Positions 1-6,086 of a stretch of 14,501 nucleotides of DNA are shown here, one piece after another (the stretch's first letter is position 1; every line of letters starts with the position of its first letter). Position numbers and translations under genes: made by a program. The DNA is from Cyclobacteriaceae bacterium (GTDB lineage Bacteria; Bacteroidota; Bacteroidia; Cytophagales; Cyclobacteriaceae), in the NCBI GenBank assembly GCA_013140395.1, contig JABFSY010000123.1:1-14501 (forward strand). The letters run 5' to 3'. The notes beneath the pieces were generated by a model that was not told the DNA's origin, searched no databases, and saw only the letters and a list, made by a program, of their open reading frames with translations.

Positions 1-169
1 TCTTTTTCTTTTTTGTAACGATGGGCTCTTCTTCCTTTTCCAATTCCAGGTGCGTGAAGGGTTTGTCGGTATCAAAAGTAAATTGCCCCTCTTGCACTTT
101 CGGTTCTGTGCCTTGTGCCCACAACAAAACCGGGAGCAATACCAAAATGGAAATGAAACTTTCTTTCAT
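1..169 (-). CDS. N-terminal part of an exported Lys-rich protein of unknown function (runs off the left edge)
   Basis: Read on the minus strand from the ATG at 169-167, an uninterrupted frame of 56 codons runs to the window edge. The first 19 residues form a Sec signal peptide: Lys2, a hydrophobic stretch (ISILVLLPVLLW) and a likely cleavage after Ala18 before Gln-Gly. The mature start is polar and acidic (LELEKEEEP, about residues 41-49) and then turns into a run of lysines (TKKKK) at the edge. I do not recognise the family from this fragment. The gene is divergent from marR across a 227-base gap. Codon structure, signal peptide and start position make a real gene likely, but the function stays open because at most a small part of the protein is visible. 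Confidence 0.6.
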   Translation of the reverse strand, partial: MKESFISILVLLPVLLWAQGTEPKVQEGQFTFDTDKPFTHLELEKEEEPIVTKKKK

Positions 170-337
170 ACATTAATATGTGATTTTTGGTGCTCTTAGC
201 AATCTGGCAAAGCTCCACCTAGCCATTTATATTAGTCCATCCAACGAACAACCAAGCTCCGGGCCTCCCATGCTAGCCTTAGATTAGTCACCAAAAAGCG
301 ACCCACGTCCCCGAAAACGAAATGTAACAAAAAATAT

Positions 338-368
338 TTTCAGTTTTCGTAAATTTTGTTTTACTTTG
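338..368 (+). promoter_or_regulatory. Candidate promoter of the marR operon
   Basis: TTTC at 338-341, then exactly 19 bases, then TTACTTTG at 361-368. This is close to the Bacteroidota housekeeping pattern TTTG-N19-TAnnTTTG (3 of 4 and 5 of 6 fixed bases). The palindrome at 373-386 follows directly, so it would cover the transcription start, a suitable place for a repressor. A 7-base inverted repeat CGAAAAC (312-318) / GTTTTCG (343-349) overlaps the upstream part. The rest of the 170-396 gap shows nothing else I can name. Confidence 0.4.
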
Positions 369-372
369 AATC

Positions 373-389
373 ATTGATATATCAATTAA
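373..389. promoter_or_regulatory. Probable MarR operator, copy 1
   Basis: The sequence ATTGATATATCAATTAA contains a perfect 14-base palindrome (ATTGATATATCAAT, 373-386) located 11 bases before the marR start. MarR-family dimers bind short palindromes of this size, often in their own promoter. The identical 17 bases recur at 855-871, inside the same operon, which strongly suggests a specific binding site. That the local MarR protein is the ligand is inferred from position. Confidence 0.65.
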
Positions 390-396
390 CAGCAAA

Positions 397-837
397 ATGC
401 CTATTGACGAAAAACTAGAAGATGTTCTCTATTACTTAATTGACAAGACCAACAAAGTGGCTCGCAGGTACTCACAAGAGGCTTTTGTAAAAGCGGGGTA
501 TGATATCACTGTTGATCAATGGTTGGTCTTAAAGAAAATATGGGATAATAAGGAAATTAATCAAGTGGCGCTTGCTACCGCATTGTTTAAGGATACGGCT
601 TCCATCACACGCATTCTGCAAATATTAGTGCGAAAGAAATTGGTAAAGAAAGAGTCCAAAGAGGGCGACCGTAGACACTATTTGCTCAGCCTAACGACCA
701 AGGGCGAGCAGTTTTTTAAAAAAGTCTTAGAGATGGTAAAATCCATGCGGACGCAAGGGGTAATTGATTTCTCGGATGCTGAAAAAGAACAGATTAAAAA
801 ATTGTTATCTCGAATGATCAAAAACTTAGCAGGATAA
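397..837 (+). CDS. MarR-family transcriptional regulator
   Basis: A 146-residue protein of normal MarR length. An N-terminal helical dimerisation part (about 1-35) is followed by a winged helix-turn-helix: residues 53-79 hold the HTH (INQVALATALFKDTASITRI), and residues 84-100 hold the wing with the family signature D91-R-R-H-Y-L-L-S-L-T100. A C-terminal helical part closes the dimer. There is no cysteine in the protein, so it cannot work by the thiol chemistry of OhrR-type peroxide sensors; a small-molecule ligand, for example a phenolic compound, is the more usual mode. It is the first gene of a probable operon with the DOMON gene (14-base gap) and the NTF2-like gene. The identical palindromes before this gene and at the start of the next suggest it represses both itself and the downstream genes. 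The ligand is unknown. Confidence 0.93.
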   Translation: MPIDEKLEDVLYYLIDKTNKVARRYSQEAFVKAGYDITVDQWLVLKKIWDNKEINQVALATALFKDTASITRILQILVRKKLVKKESKEGDRRHYLLSLTTKGEQFFKKVLEMVKSMRTQGVIDFSDAEKEQIKKLLSRMIKNLAG

Positions 838-851
838 AAAAATTTAAACAA

Positions 852-1370
852 ATGATTGATATATCAATTAATAAATTAATTATAATGGCAATTGTCCTCA
901 CCGAAAGTCTTTCACTTCTCGCTCAAAAGAAGGATTTCAAATCCGCTGTAGTAAATGGCATGACATTTCAATGGCGGTTTGAGAAAGATCATTTGCAATG
1001 TCAAGCTACGGCTCCAACCAATGGATGGGTAGCCATCGGATTTAACACAAAAGACGAACTCTCAGGTACCAACTTGATCATGGGTGCGGTTGAACAAGAC
1101 TATGTAACCGTTGATGATCGATTCATTGTCAAGCCGGGTGATCATAAAAGTATTCTAGACTTAGGCGGGTCAGAAGCGCTTACGCAACGGGTAGGTAAAG
1201 AAGAGAACGGCACAACAACTATTAGCTTTTCTATTCCGCTTTCGGTGAATGATAAATTCCATCACGACCTACAAGAGAGCAAAGAATACTATGTAATAAT
1301 GGCCTTTAGCCAAGAAGATGACTTACAGCATCACTCTATCATGCGAACAACAATCAAAATCAAACTATAA
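852..1370 (+). CDS. Exported DOMON-domain protein
   Basis: A 172-residue protein with an N-terminal signal peptide (hydrophobic 9-24, likely cleavage at LLA-Q25). The rest is a single DOMON-like beta-sandwich. It shows the strand patterns GWVAIGFN (58-65), the 'GTNLIMGAV' segment (72-80), 'TISFSIPL' (123-130) and the closing 'AFSQEDDLQHHSIMRTTIKIKL' part (151-172, read in short pieces). DOMON domains bind heme or sugars. In heme-binding members a Met and a His are the ligands, and M77 and H160/H161 sit at corresponding places, so heme binding is possible but unproven. No oxidoreductase or cytochrome b561 domain is attached. The start at 852 is the only in-frame ATG that leaves a full signal peptide; the next (885) would leave about 14 residues. 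Residues 2-7 are encoded by operator copy 2. Confidence 0.8.
   Translation: MIDISINKLIIMAIVLTESLSLLAQKKDFKSAVVNGMTFQWRFEKDHLQCQATAPTNGWVAIGFNTKDELSGTNLIMGAVEQDYVTVDDRFIVKPGDHKSILDLGGSEALTQRVGKEENGTTTISFSIPLSVNDKFHHDLQESKEYYVIMAFSQEDDLQHHSIMRTTIKIKL
855..871. promoter_or_regulatory. Probable MarR operator, copy 2, overlapping the DOMON gene start
   Basis: An exact 17-base copy of 373-389 (ATTGATATATCAATTAA), starting on the base after the DOMON ATG. It would let the regulator act on the downstream genes separately, as a block to elongation or as the operator of an internal promoter. The A/T-rich stretch 833-852 just upstream could hold such a promoter, but I see no clear TAnnTTTG element there. 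Confidence 0.6.
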
Positions 1371-1387
1371 ACTAAAACAACAAACCA

Positions 1388-1816
1388 ATGAAAAATCTAG
1401 TAACTATTCTAACCTTAACAATGATGCCAAGCTTAACAACACTGGCACAAACTGACAAAGCTTTGATTGAGCAGGTAACAAAACAGTTTGCCAAAGCAGG
1501 TGACCTGCGAGATGTAGCTCAGCTTAAAAATCTACTTCATGATGACTTTCGTCTTGCCATGAATAGATTGTTTGGCAGCGAAACCGTAACGCTGCTCACT
1601 AAATCCGCATACCTCAAAATGATAGAAGATGGAAAGTTGGGTGGAGATAGTCGTTCGGTACAAATCCTATCTATCGACATCACCGAAAACAATGCAGCCG
1701 TTAAGGTCGCCATGAAAGGAAAGGCGTTGACCTTTCAGTCATACTATCACATGGTAAAAAATGCAGCTGGTCAATGGAAACTGATCAATGATCTGCCGTT
1801 TGCGAGTAAGAACTAG
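1388..1816 (+). CDS. Exported NTF2-like (putative lumazine-binding/SnoaL-type) protein
   Basis: 142 residues. A signal peptide covers residues 1-20 (MKNLV then hydrophobic, cleavage after LA before Q21). The mature part follows the NTF2-like pattern: an N-terminal helix (IEQVTKQFAKAGDLRD), 'LKNLLHDDFRLAMN' (about 46-59), and strands ending with 'QSYYHMVKNAAGQWKLINDL', where the 'W-K-I-x' strand is typical of lumazine-binding-like and DUF4440-like members. These are cone-shaped domains used either as small enzymes or as ligand-binding proteins, and the precise role cannot be read from sequence. It lies 17 bases after the DOMON gene and before a strong terminator, so it is the last gene of the MarR module. 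Both exported products probably act in the periplasm. Confidence 0.75.
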   Translation: MKNLVTILTLTMMPSLTTLAQTDKALIEQVTKQFAKAGDLRDVAQLKNLLHDDFRLAMNRLFGSETVTLLTKSAYLKMIEDGKLGGDSRSVQILSIDITENNAAVKVAMKGKALTFQSYYHMVKNAAGQWKLINDLPFASKN

Positions 1817-1822
1817 GTAAAA

Positions 1823-1854
1823 AAACAAAGGCGCTTTAACAAGCGCCTTTGTTT
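1823..1854. terminator. Bidirectional hairpin terminator between the MarR module and htpG
   Basis: A perfect 14-base inverted repeat, AAACAAAGGCGCTT (1823-1836) and AAGCGCCTTTGTTT (1841-1854), with a TAAC loop. The GC core is flanked by A and T tracts on both sides, so it works in both directions. It lies 6 bases after the NTF2-like stop and 20 bases from the htpG stop, between convergent genes. Confidence 0.9.
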
Positions 1855-1874
1855 AAACTATTGCTGAAAAAAGT

Positions 1875-3767
1875 TTATCCTACTAACTCAACACTTCTCT
1901 TGATAAAAGCAGTCAAATCTGCACCTGTTAGCATACTTTGCGATAGCAATCCCAAATCGTAGGCCTGCTTGGCAAGCTTCGTTTTTTGATCTTCGTTTTC
2001 CGCTTTCAATATGCGTTGTATAATCGGGTGATTGCCGTTTACTGCTACGTTGTAGTTGTCTGGCATGCTTCCCATGAAACTCATGCCTCCTCCGCCTCCA
2101 GTCTTAGCCATGTCTTTCATCCTGCGCATCCACTCGCTCATGGTAATCGTGATAGGAAGATCGTCAGGTGAAAGTGACTCTATCGCAAGGGACATTGCTT
2201 TGTTGTTGATCGCCTTTTCAAAGATTCCTTTAACGGTTTCTTCCTCTTCCTTACTCAACACGCTGGCCATCGCCTCTGTCTTCACAATCAACTTATCAAT
2301 AATATCACTATCAACTCGTTTCAGTTGTGTTTTTTCTAACTTCTGTTCAAGGTTACCAATGTAATGGCTATCCAACACGCCATCCATCATGATTACGTCA
2401 TAGGATTTCCCCTTGGCCGCCTGGATAAAGGCATCTTGCTTAGCTTTATCAGTCGTGTAGAGGTAAATGACCTGCCCTTCTTTATCGGTCTGGTTTGTTT
2501 TCACTTTTTCGGCATACTCATTCAATGAGAAGTATTGCCCATCCACGTTTTTGAGTAATGAGAACTCTTTTGCTTTTTCATAGAATTTTTCATCACTGAT
2601 ATTTCCATACCGAACAAACACACTGATGTCATCCCACTTCTTTTCAAACTCTTTGCGGTCTTTGATGAACATGTCCACCAGCTTATCGGCCACCTTTTTG
2701 GTGATGTGTGAGCTTATCTTTTTCACGTTGGCATCCGTCTGCAGGTAGCTGCGTGATACGTTCAATGGAATATCCGGAGAATCCAACACGCCATGTAACA
2801 ACATCAGAAAATCAGGCACTAAGTCCTTTACCTCATCTGTAATAAACACTTGACGAGAGTAAAGCTGAATTTTGTTACGTTGGATTTCAAAATCATTTTT
2901 AATTTTAGGGAAGTAAAGAACTCCCGTGAGGTTGAAAGGATAATCCACATTTAAGTGAATCCAGAAAAGCGGATCTTCGCTAAAAGGATATAACTCTTTA
3001 TAGAATTTTAGATAATCTTCATCTTTTAACTCAACCGGGGCTTTCACCCAAATAGGGGAAGTGTTATTTATAATGCGATCGGTAGTGACGGTTTTGTATT
3101 TTGGTTTGTTGTCCTTGTCAACACCATCTTCAACACTTTCGTCTTTCGTCCCAAATTTTATTTCAACCGGCAAGAACTTGCAATACTTTTCAAGAATACC
3201 TTTTAGCCTAAACTCATCCAGGAATTCTTCAGAGTCTTTATTGATATGGAGAATGATGTCTGTACCTCGTGTTTCTTTGTTATCAGAGTTCAACTCAAAT
3301 TCAGTGGATCCATCACACTCCCAACGGGCACCTTCAGTCCCTTCTTTGTATGACTTTGAGATCACTTCTACTTTCTCAGAAACCATAAAAGCCGAGTAGA
3401 AGCCCAGTCCAAATTTTCCAATGATATCCTTGGCATCACCTTTGTCTTTAAACTTCTCAACAAATTCTGCGGCTCCAGAGAAAGCGATTTGGTTGATGTA
3501 TTTCTTAATCTCCTCGCCCGTCATGCCAAGGCCTTTATCACTAACGGTGATGGTATTTTTCTTCTTATCGAAGCTTACTTCAATTTTCAGGTCTCCCAGC
3601 TCGCCATTGAATTCGCCCAACGCAGCCAGTTTTTTTAACTTTTGGGTCGCGTCTACGGCATTGCTTACCAACTCCCTTAAAAAGATCTCATGATCTGAAT
3701 AAAGGAATTTTTTAATAATGGGAAAGATGTTCTCGGTATGGATGGAGATACTGCCTTTTTCTAGCAT
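1875..3767 (-). CDS. htpG: Molecular chaperone HtpG (bacterial Hsp90)
   Basis: 630 residues, close to the 624 of the E. coli protein. An ATP-driven cytosolic chaperone that works as a dimer on late folding intermediates. The N-terminal GHKL ATPase domain has RELVSNAVDA (31-40, catalytic Glu32), DKGLGM (77-82) and the lid glycine motif GKFGLGFYS (118-126). The middle domain carries PFNLTGVLYFPK and DIPLNVSRSYLQ, with the conserved Arg that contacts the gamma phosphate. The C-terminal dimer domain has a Gly/Met-rich insert (TGGGGGMSFMG) seen in Bacteroidota. I chose the ATG at 3767-3765 (MLEKGSISIHTENIFP) because HtpG proteins start there. The frame stays open to 3893, but those 42 extra residues are basic, unlike the family, and overlap the promoter region. 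The gene ends at the shared terminator and is divergent from the response regulator gene. Confidence 0.97.
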   Translation of the reverse strand: MLEKGSISIHTENIFPIIKKFLYSDHEIFLRELVSNAVDATQKLKKLAALGEFNGELGDLKIEVSFDKKKNTITVSDKGLGMTGEEIKKYINQIAFSGAAEFVEKFKDKGDAKDIIGKFGLGFYSAFMVSEKVEVISKSYKEGTEGARWECDGSTEFELNSDNKETRGTDIILHINKDSEEFLDEFRLKGILEKYCKFLPVEIKFGTKDESVEDGVDKDNKPKYKTVTTDRIINNTSPIWVKAPVELKDEDYLKFYKELYPFSEDPLFWIHLNVDYPFNLTGVLYFPKIKNDFEIQRNKIQLYSRQVFITDEVKDLVPDFLMLLHGVLDSPDIPLNVSRSYLQTDANVKKISSHITKKVADKLVDMFIKDRKEFEKKWDDISVFVRYGNISDEKFYEKAKEFSLLKNVDGQYFSLNEYAEKVKTNQTDKEGQVIYLYTTDKAKQDAFIQAAKGKSYDVIMMDGVLDSHYIGNLEQKLEKTQLKRVDSDIIDKLIVKTEAMASVLSKEEEETVKGIFEKAINNKAMSLAIESLSPDDLPITITMSEWMRRMKDMAKTGGGGGMSFMGSMPDNYNVAVNGNHPIIQRILKAENEDQKTKLAKQAYDLGLLSQSMLTGADLTAFIKRSVELVG

Positions 3768-3799
3768 AATAGATTGATTTTTAAACGTGTACGACCTTT

Positions 3800-3839
3800 T
3801 CAAATATTGTTCCAGCCTGTGTAAAATGACAGAGTGGCA
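3800..3839 (-). promoter_or_regulatory. Candidate htpG promoter, sigma-54-like, with an upstream repeat
   Basis: On the minus strand, 33 bases before the htpG ATG, lies TGGAAC-AATAT-TTGA (3814-3800). It matches the sigma-54 -24/-12 pattern TGGCAC-N5-TTGC at 8 of 10 fixed bases with the correct 12-base spacing of the key G residues. Just upstream lies TGCCACTCTGTCA (3839-3827), which could be part of an activator site. The 11 bases CCTTTTCAAAT occur twice (3795-3805 and 3843-3853, plus-strand reading), so the promoter segment may be partly duplicated. A housekeeping-type reading is weaker: AATATTTG would be the -7 box, but no -33 TTTG is at the right distance. Confidence 0.35.
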
Positions 3840-3964
3840 GAACCTTTTCAAATGGAATTCTTTCTGGCGTTGTCGTTTGTGTTCCAATTTCATCGGGTTC
3901 TTTCCAAAAAGCCCTTCCTTTTATGATAATTGTCAATATCGATCGGCTACGCTTTGCAAATCCG

Positions 3965-3978
3965 TTGGTTATCACCAA
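3965..3978. promoter_or_regulatory. Inverted repeat upstream of the response regulator gene
   Basis: TTGGT-TATC-ACCAA lies 71 bases before the response regulator start, with a related TGGT...ACCA pair nearer the gene (about 4010-4024). It could be a regulator site in the htpG/response-regulator divergent gap. No clear TTTG-N19-TAnnTTTG promoter was found for the response regulator gene. This is a weak call based on symmetry and position only. Confidence 0.2.
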
Positions 3979-4048
3979 ATTAGTGGGGAGTGGAGTGTGA
4001 AGTTGGCTGGTGGTCTTTATAACCAAATCAAATCCACATCCAGTCTGA

Positions 4049-4807
4049 ATGGAACCTGAAAAGATAAAAGTAGTCATCATTGAAGATGAATTCGTGATTG
4101 CAGAGGACATTCGCACTCGACTGGAGGAGGCTGCCTATGAAGTAACTCATGTTTTTGACAACGGAGAATCTGCACTGCCTGTCTTGCTAAAATCAACTCC
4201 GGATATCATTCTGGTAGATATCAATCTTCAGGGCAAAATGGATGGCATACAACTGGTTGAGCAACTACAACAGAAAATTAACTTGCCGATTGCTTTTATT
4301 ACGGCCAACTCTGATCCGGCCACCTATGATCGGGCTCGTAAAACACATCCCCATGCTTTTTTAGTAAAACCCTTTACCCCTTCCAATTTATTGGCAGCCG
4401 TTGACTTGGCCTTATATCACTTTTCTATCGAGACTACCCCGTCAAAAATTGAACGCCCTGTAGAAAGTGATCACCCCGAAGGGCAATTTATTGTTAACCA
4501 ATGCCTCTTTGTGAGGACCAACGGCAAGTACAAGAAAATCTGTCCCAATGATATTTTGTTTATAGAAGCGGGAGGAAGTTATGTGCATATTCAAAGCCGT
4601 ACGGAACGCCATACTCTTTCGCAAAACCTCACCCATTTTCAGCAGAAGACTCCTTTACCAAATCTGGTGCGCATTCATCGTTCCTATATCGTTAATATTG
4701 ATCACGTGGATTCCTTCGAAGAGTCATTCGTCTTTGTACAAAATCACAAGCTTCCACTCAGCGACAATTTCAGAGCCGATTTTCTTTCCCACGTACATTG
4801 CCTGTAA
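4049..4807 (+). CDS. LytTR-family response regulator (REC-LytTR)
   Basis: 252 residues. The N-terminal receiver domain (about 6-122) has the acidic pair E12-D13, the phosphorylatable D57 in 'ILVDINL', T85 in 'FITAN' and K107 in 'LVKPF', so all key positions are intact. A linker (about 125-148) leads to a C-terminal LytTR DNA-binding domain (about 150-252) with 'DILFIEAGGSYVHI', 'LVRIHRSYIVNIDHVDSF' and 'LPLSDNFR'. Such proteins bind DNA as dimers at direct repeats and, in Bacteroidota, usually pair with membrane kinases of the HisKA/HisKA_2 type. The 7TMR-DISM/HisKA_2 kinase encoded at 6080-7906 is the obvious candidate partner, although two genes lie between and the kinase is on the other strand. 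The first ATG after the gap gives a normal receiver N-terminus. Confidence 0.95.
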   Translation: MEPEKIKVVIIEDEFVIAEDIRTRLEEAAYEVTHVFDNGESALPVLLKSTPDIILVDINLQGKMDGIQLVEQLQQKINLPIAFITANSDPATYDRARKTHPHAFLVKPFTPSNLLAAVDLALYHFSIETTPSKIERPVESDHPEGQFIVNQCLFVRTNGKYKKICPNDILFIEAGGSYVHIQSRTERHTLSQNLTHFQQKTPLPNLVRIHRSYIVNIDHVDSFEESFVFVQNHKLPLSDNFRADFLSHVHCL

Positions 4808-4916
4808 ATCCTTAACAAAGAATTAGCCCCCCTCCAAAAGGAATTGGGTACTCTTGGTGAAACCGTCCTTGCATTTGGGCCAATAGCTTCATCATATTTA
4901 GTGGCTAATAGCACTC

Positions 4917-5234
4917 ATGACGCCTTCCGTATTATTTATCCTTAAAGACGAACGCCATCGCAAAATAAGAGTGCAAGACATTCAGTACATCATTGCGGCA
5001 GGCAGCTACCTGGAGATTGTAACCCCGAATGAAAATTTTTCGGTATCGCAGAACCTCAGCCAGTTTATCCGCAAAAACCCGATTGCTTCTTTGGTGCGTG
5101 TACATCGCTCTTACATTGTCAATTTAGATCGGGTAGATTCTTTTGACCACGAATACATCTATGCGGGCCAACATCAGATACCGATAGGTGAAAAATTCAG
5201 AGAGCAATTTATGGAGGGAATACGGTGCTTTTAA
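4917..5234 (+). CDS. Stand-alone LytTR DNA-binding domain protein (no receiver)
   Basis: 105 residues that consist almost wholly of a LytTR domain: 'KIRVQDIQYIIAAGSYLEI' (16-34), 'SVSQNLSQFI', 'LVRVHRSYIVNLDRVDSF' (59-76), 'IPIGEKFREQF'. It aligns without interruption to the C-terminal domain of the response regulator encoded just upstream (by eye near 45% identity, with both proteins ending in Cys-Leu/Phe). This points to tandem duplication with loss of the receiver. The 109-base gap between them is too short to hold a decayed receiver. Without a phosphorylation site it may bind the same DNA constitutively, compete with or heterodimerise with the full regulator, or respond only to its own level. 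No signal peptide or membrane segment is present. Confidence 0.88.
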   Translation: MTPSVLFILKDERHRKIRVQDIQYIIAAGSYLEIVTPNENFSVSQNLSQFIRKNPIASLVRVHRSYIVNLDRVDSFDHEYIYAGQHQIPIGEKFREQFMEGIRCF

Positions 5235-5306
5235 GATAAGTTTATGGCTGACACTACTGAATTTCGTGCCTTATTGAGATACCTTCATCCAATATAAAAT
5301 GCTTTT

Positions 5307-6068
5307 ATGAAACAACGATTTATACTTCTCTTATTTATTCTGTTCTATCACAGTGCCTATACACAAGGCTATGAAGGCAGTCCTTGTGGCATTGGGGGTA
5401 ATTTTCCTAAAGAATTTCTTCAAAAAAAGGAATTGAAGGATATCAAGGTCCTTATCAACGAATGCATGCTCGATGGAGGACAATTGTACACATCCATGTT
5501 GAAGGCCAGCGGCAAAGCTCCGCTAAGTGTGAAAGATCCCAACTTTAAACCTCCCCCCGATTGGTCAGAAGCAGATGGTGACGAGGCATACGATAGCTGG
5601 ACTTGTATGTATTCAGGTGGTAGAGCTGTTGATGGCGGTAGTTCAACGGCCTGGGTGGAAGGAGTGGAAGGCCACGGTAAAGGAGAACTAATAGTGATTA
5701 CGAAATTGGATCTTTCTAAAAGTCTGGAGATACTCTCGGGATTTGGAAAAAGTCAGGCCTTATTTGTTGCAAACAACAGACCAAAGACCATCAACATTCA
5801 TATCGTGCGTGCTTTGCCTGCGGAAGGAGGAGAAAGCCAATGCGGCACTTTCTATGCCGCATTAAAAATTATTTCCACTTCTAAAGTAGTTCTAAAAGAT
5901 ATCAATCAATTTCAATCTTTGCCAATTCCTGCATTCAAAATGGAAAATTATCCTTTTCAAGGTGAGCAGAGGGATTATTCATACTGGCTAATGATCGAAA
6001 TTATCGATGTATATCCGGGAACTAAGTATAATGATACGTGTATCTCGGAAATCAGGAACGTGAAATAA
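5307..6068 (+). CDS. Secreted protein with NADase-type glycan-binding (discoidin-like) domain
   Basis: 253 residues. A signal peptide covers residues 1-19 (MKQRF, LLLFILF, cleavage near AYT-Q20). The region 20-100 contains a Cys-Gly segment and cysteines at 27, 53 and 100 that may form disulfides. From about 103 to 253 it has the pattern of the discoidin-like glycan-binding domain known from NADase/TIR-associated proteins: AVDGGSSTAWVEG (107-119), 'GKGELIVI' (124-131), 'NNRPK' (156-160), 'VLKDINQFQ' (195-203) and the closing 'IEIIDVYPGTKYNDTCISEI' (230-249). No toxin or enzyme domain is visible. It probably binds carbohydrate or another surface ligand in the periplasm or outside the cell. It lies 72 bases after the LytTR-only gene on the same strand and may be its target or co-transcribed, which is inference. 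Confidence 0.75.
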   Translation: MKQRFILLLFILFYHSAYTQGYEGSPCGIGGNFPKEFLQKKELKDIKVLINECMLDGGQLYTSMLKASGKAPLSVKDPNFKPPPDWSEADGDEAYDSWTCMYSGGRAVDGGSSTAWVEGVEGHGKGELIVITKLDLSKSLEILSGFGKSQALFVANNRPKTINIHIVRALPAEGGESQCGTFYAALKIISTSKVVLKDINQFQSLPIPAFKMENYPFQGEQRDYSYWLMIEIIDVYPGTKYNDTCISEIRNVK

Positions 6069-6076
6069 CACTATTC

Positions 6077-6086
6077 TGGTTAACCA
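6077..6086. repeat. 10-base palindrome at the junction of convergent genes
   Basis: TGGTTAACCA overlaps the stop codon of the histidine kinase gene; the convergent glycan-binding gene ends only 11 bases from that stop. No stem-loop with a U tract is present between these two genes, so transcripts from both sides probably overlap. The palindrome may be chance. Confidence 0.3.

Noticed and set aside
2056..3693. Open frames opposite htpG (2056-2364, 3061-3399, 3421-3693)
   Set aside because: They are mirror frames of a well conserved chaperone gene, with no family resemblance and low-complexity Ser-rich composition.
3768..3893. N-terminal extension of HtpG by 42 residues
   Set aside because: HtpG proteins begin at MLEKGSISIHTENIFP-like sequence; the extension is basic, unrelated to the family and overlaps the promoter-like region.
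3781..4116. Open frames in both strands of the htpG/response-regulator gap
   Set aside because: The composition is not protein-like, and they overlap the promoter region and the true gene starts.
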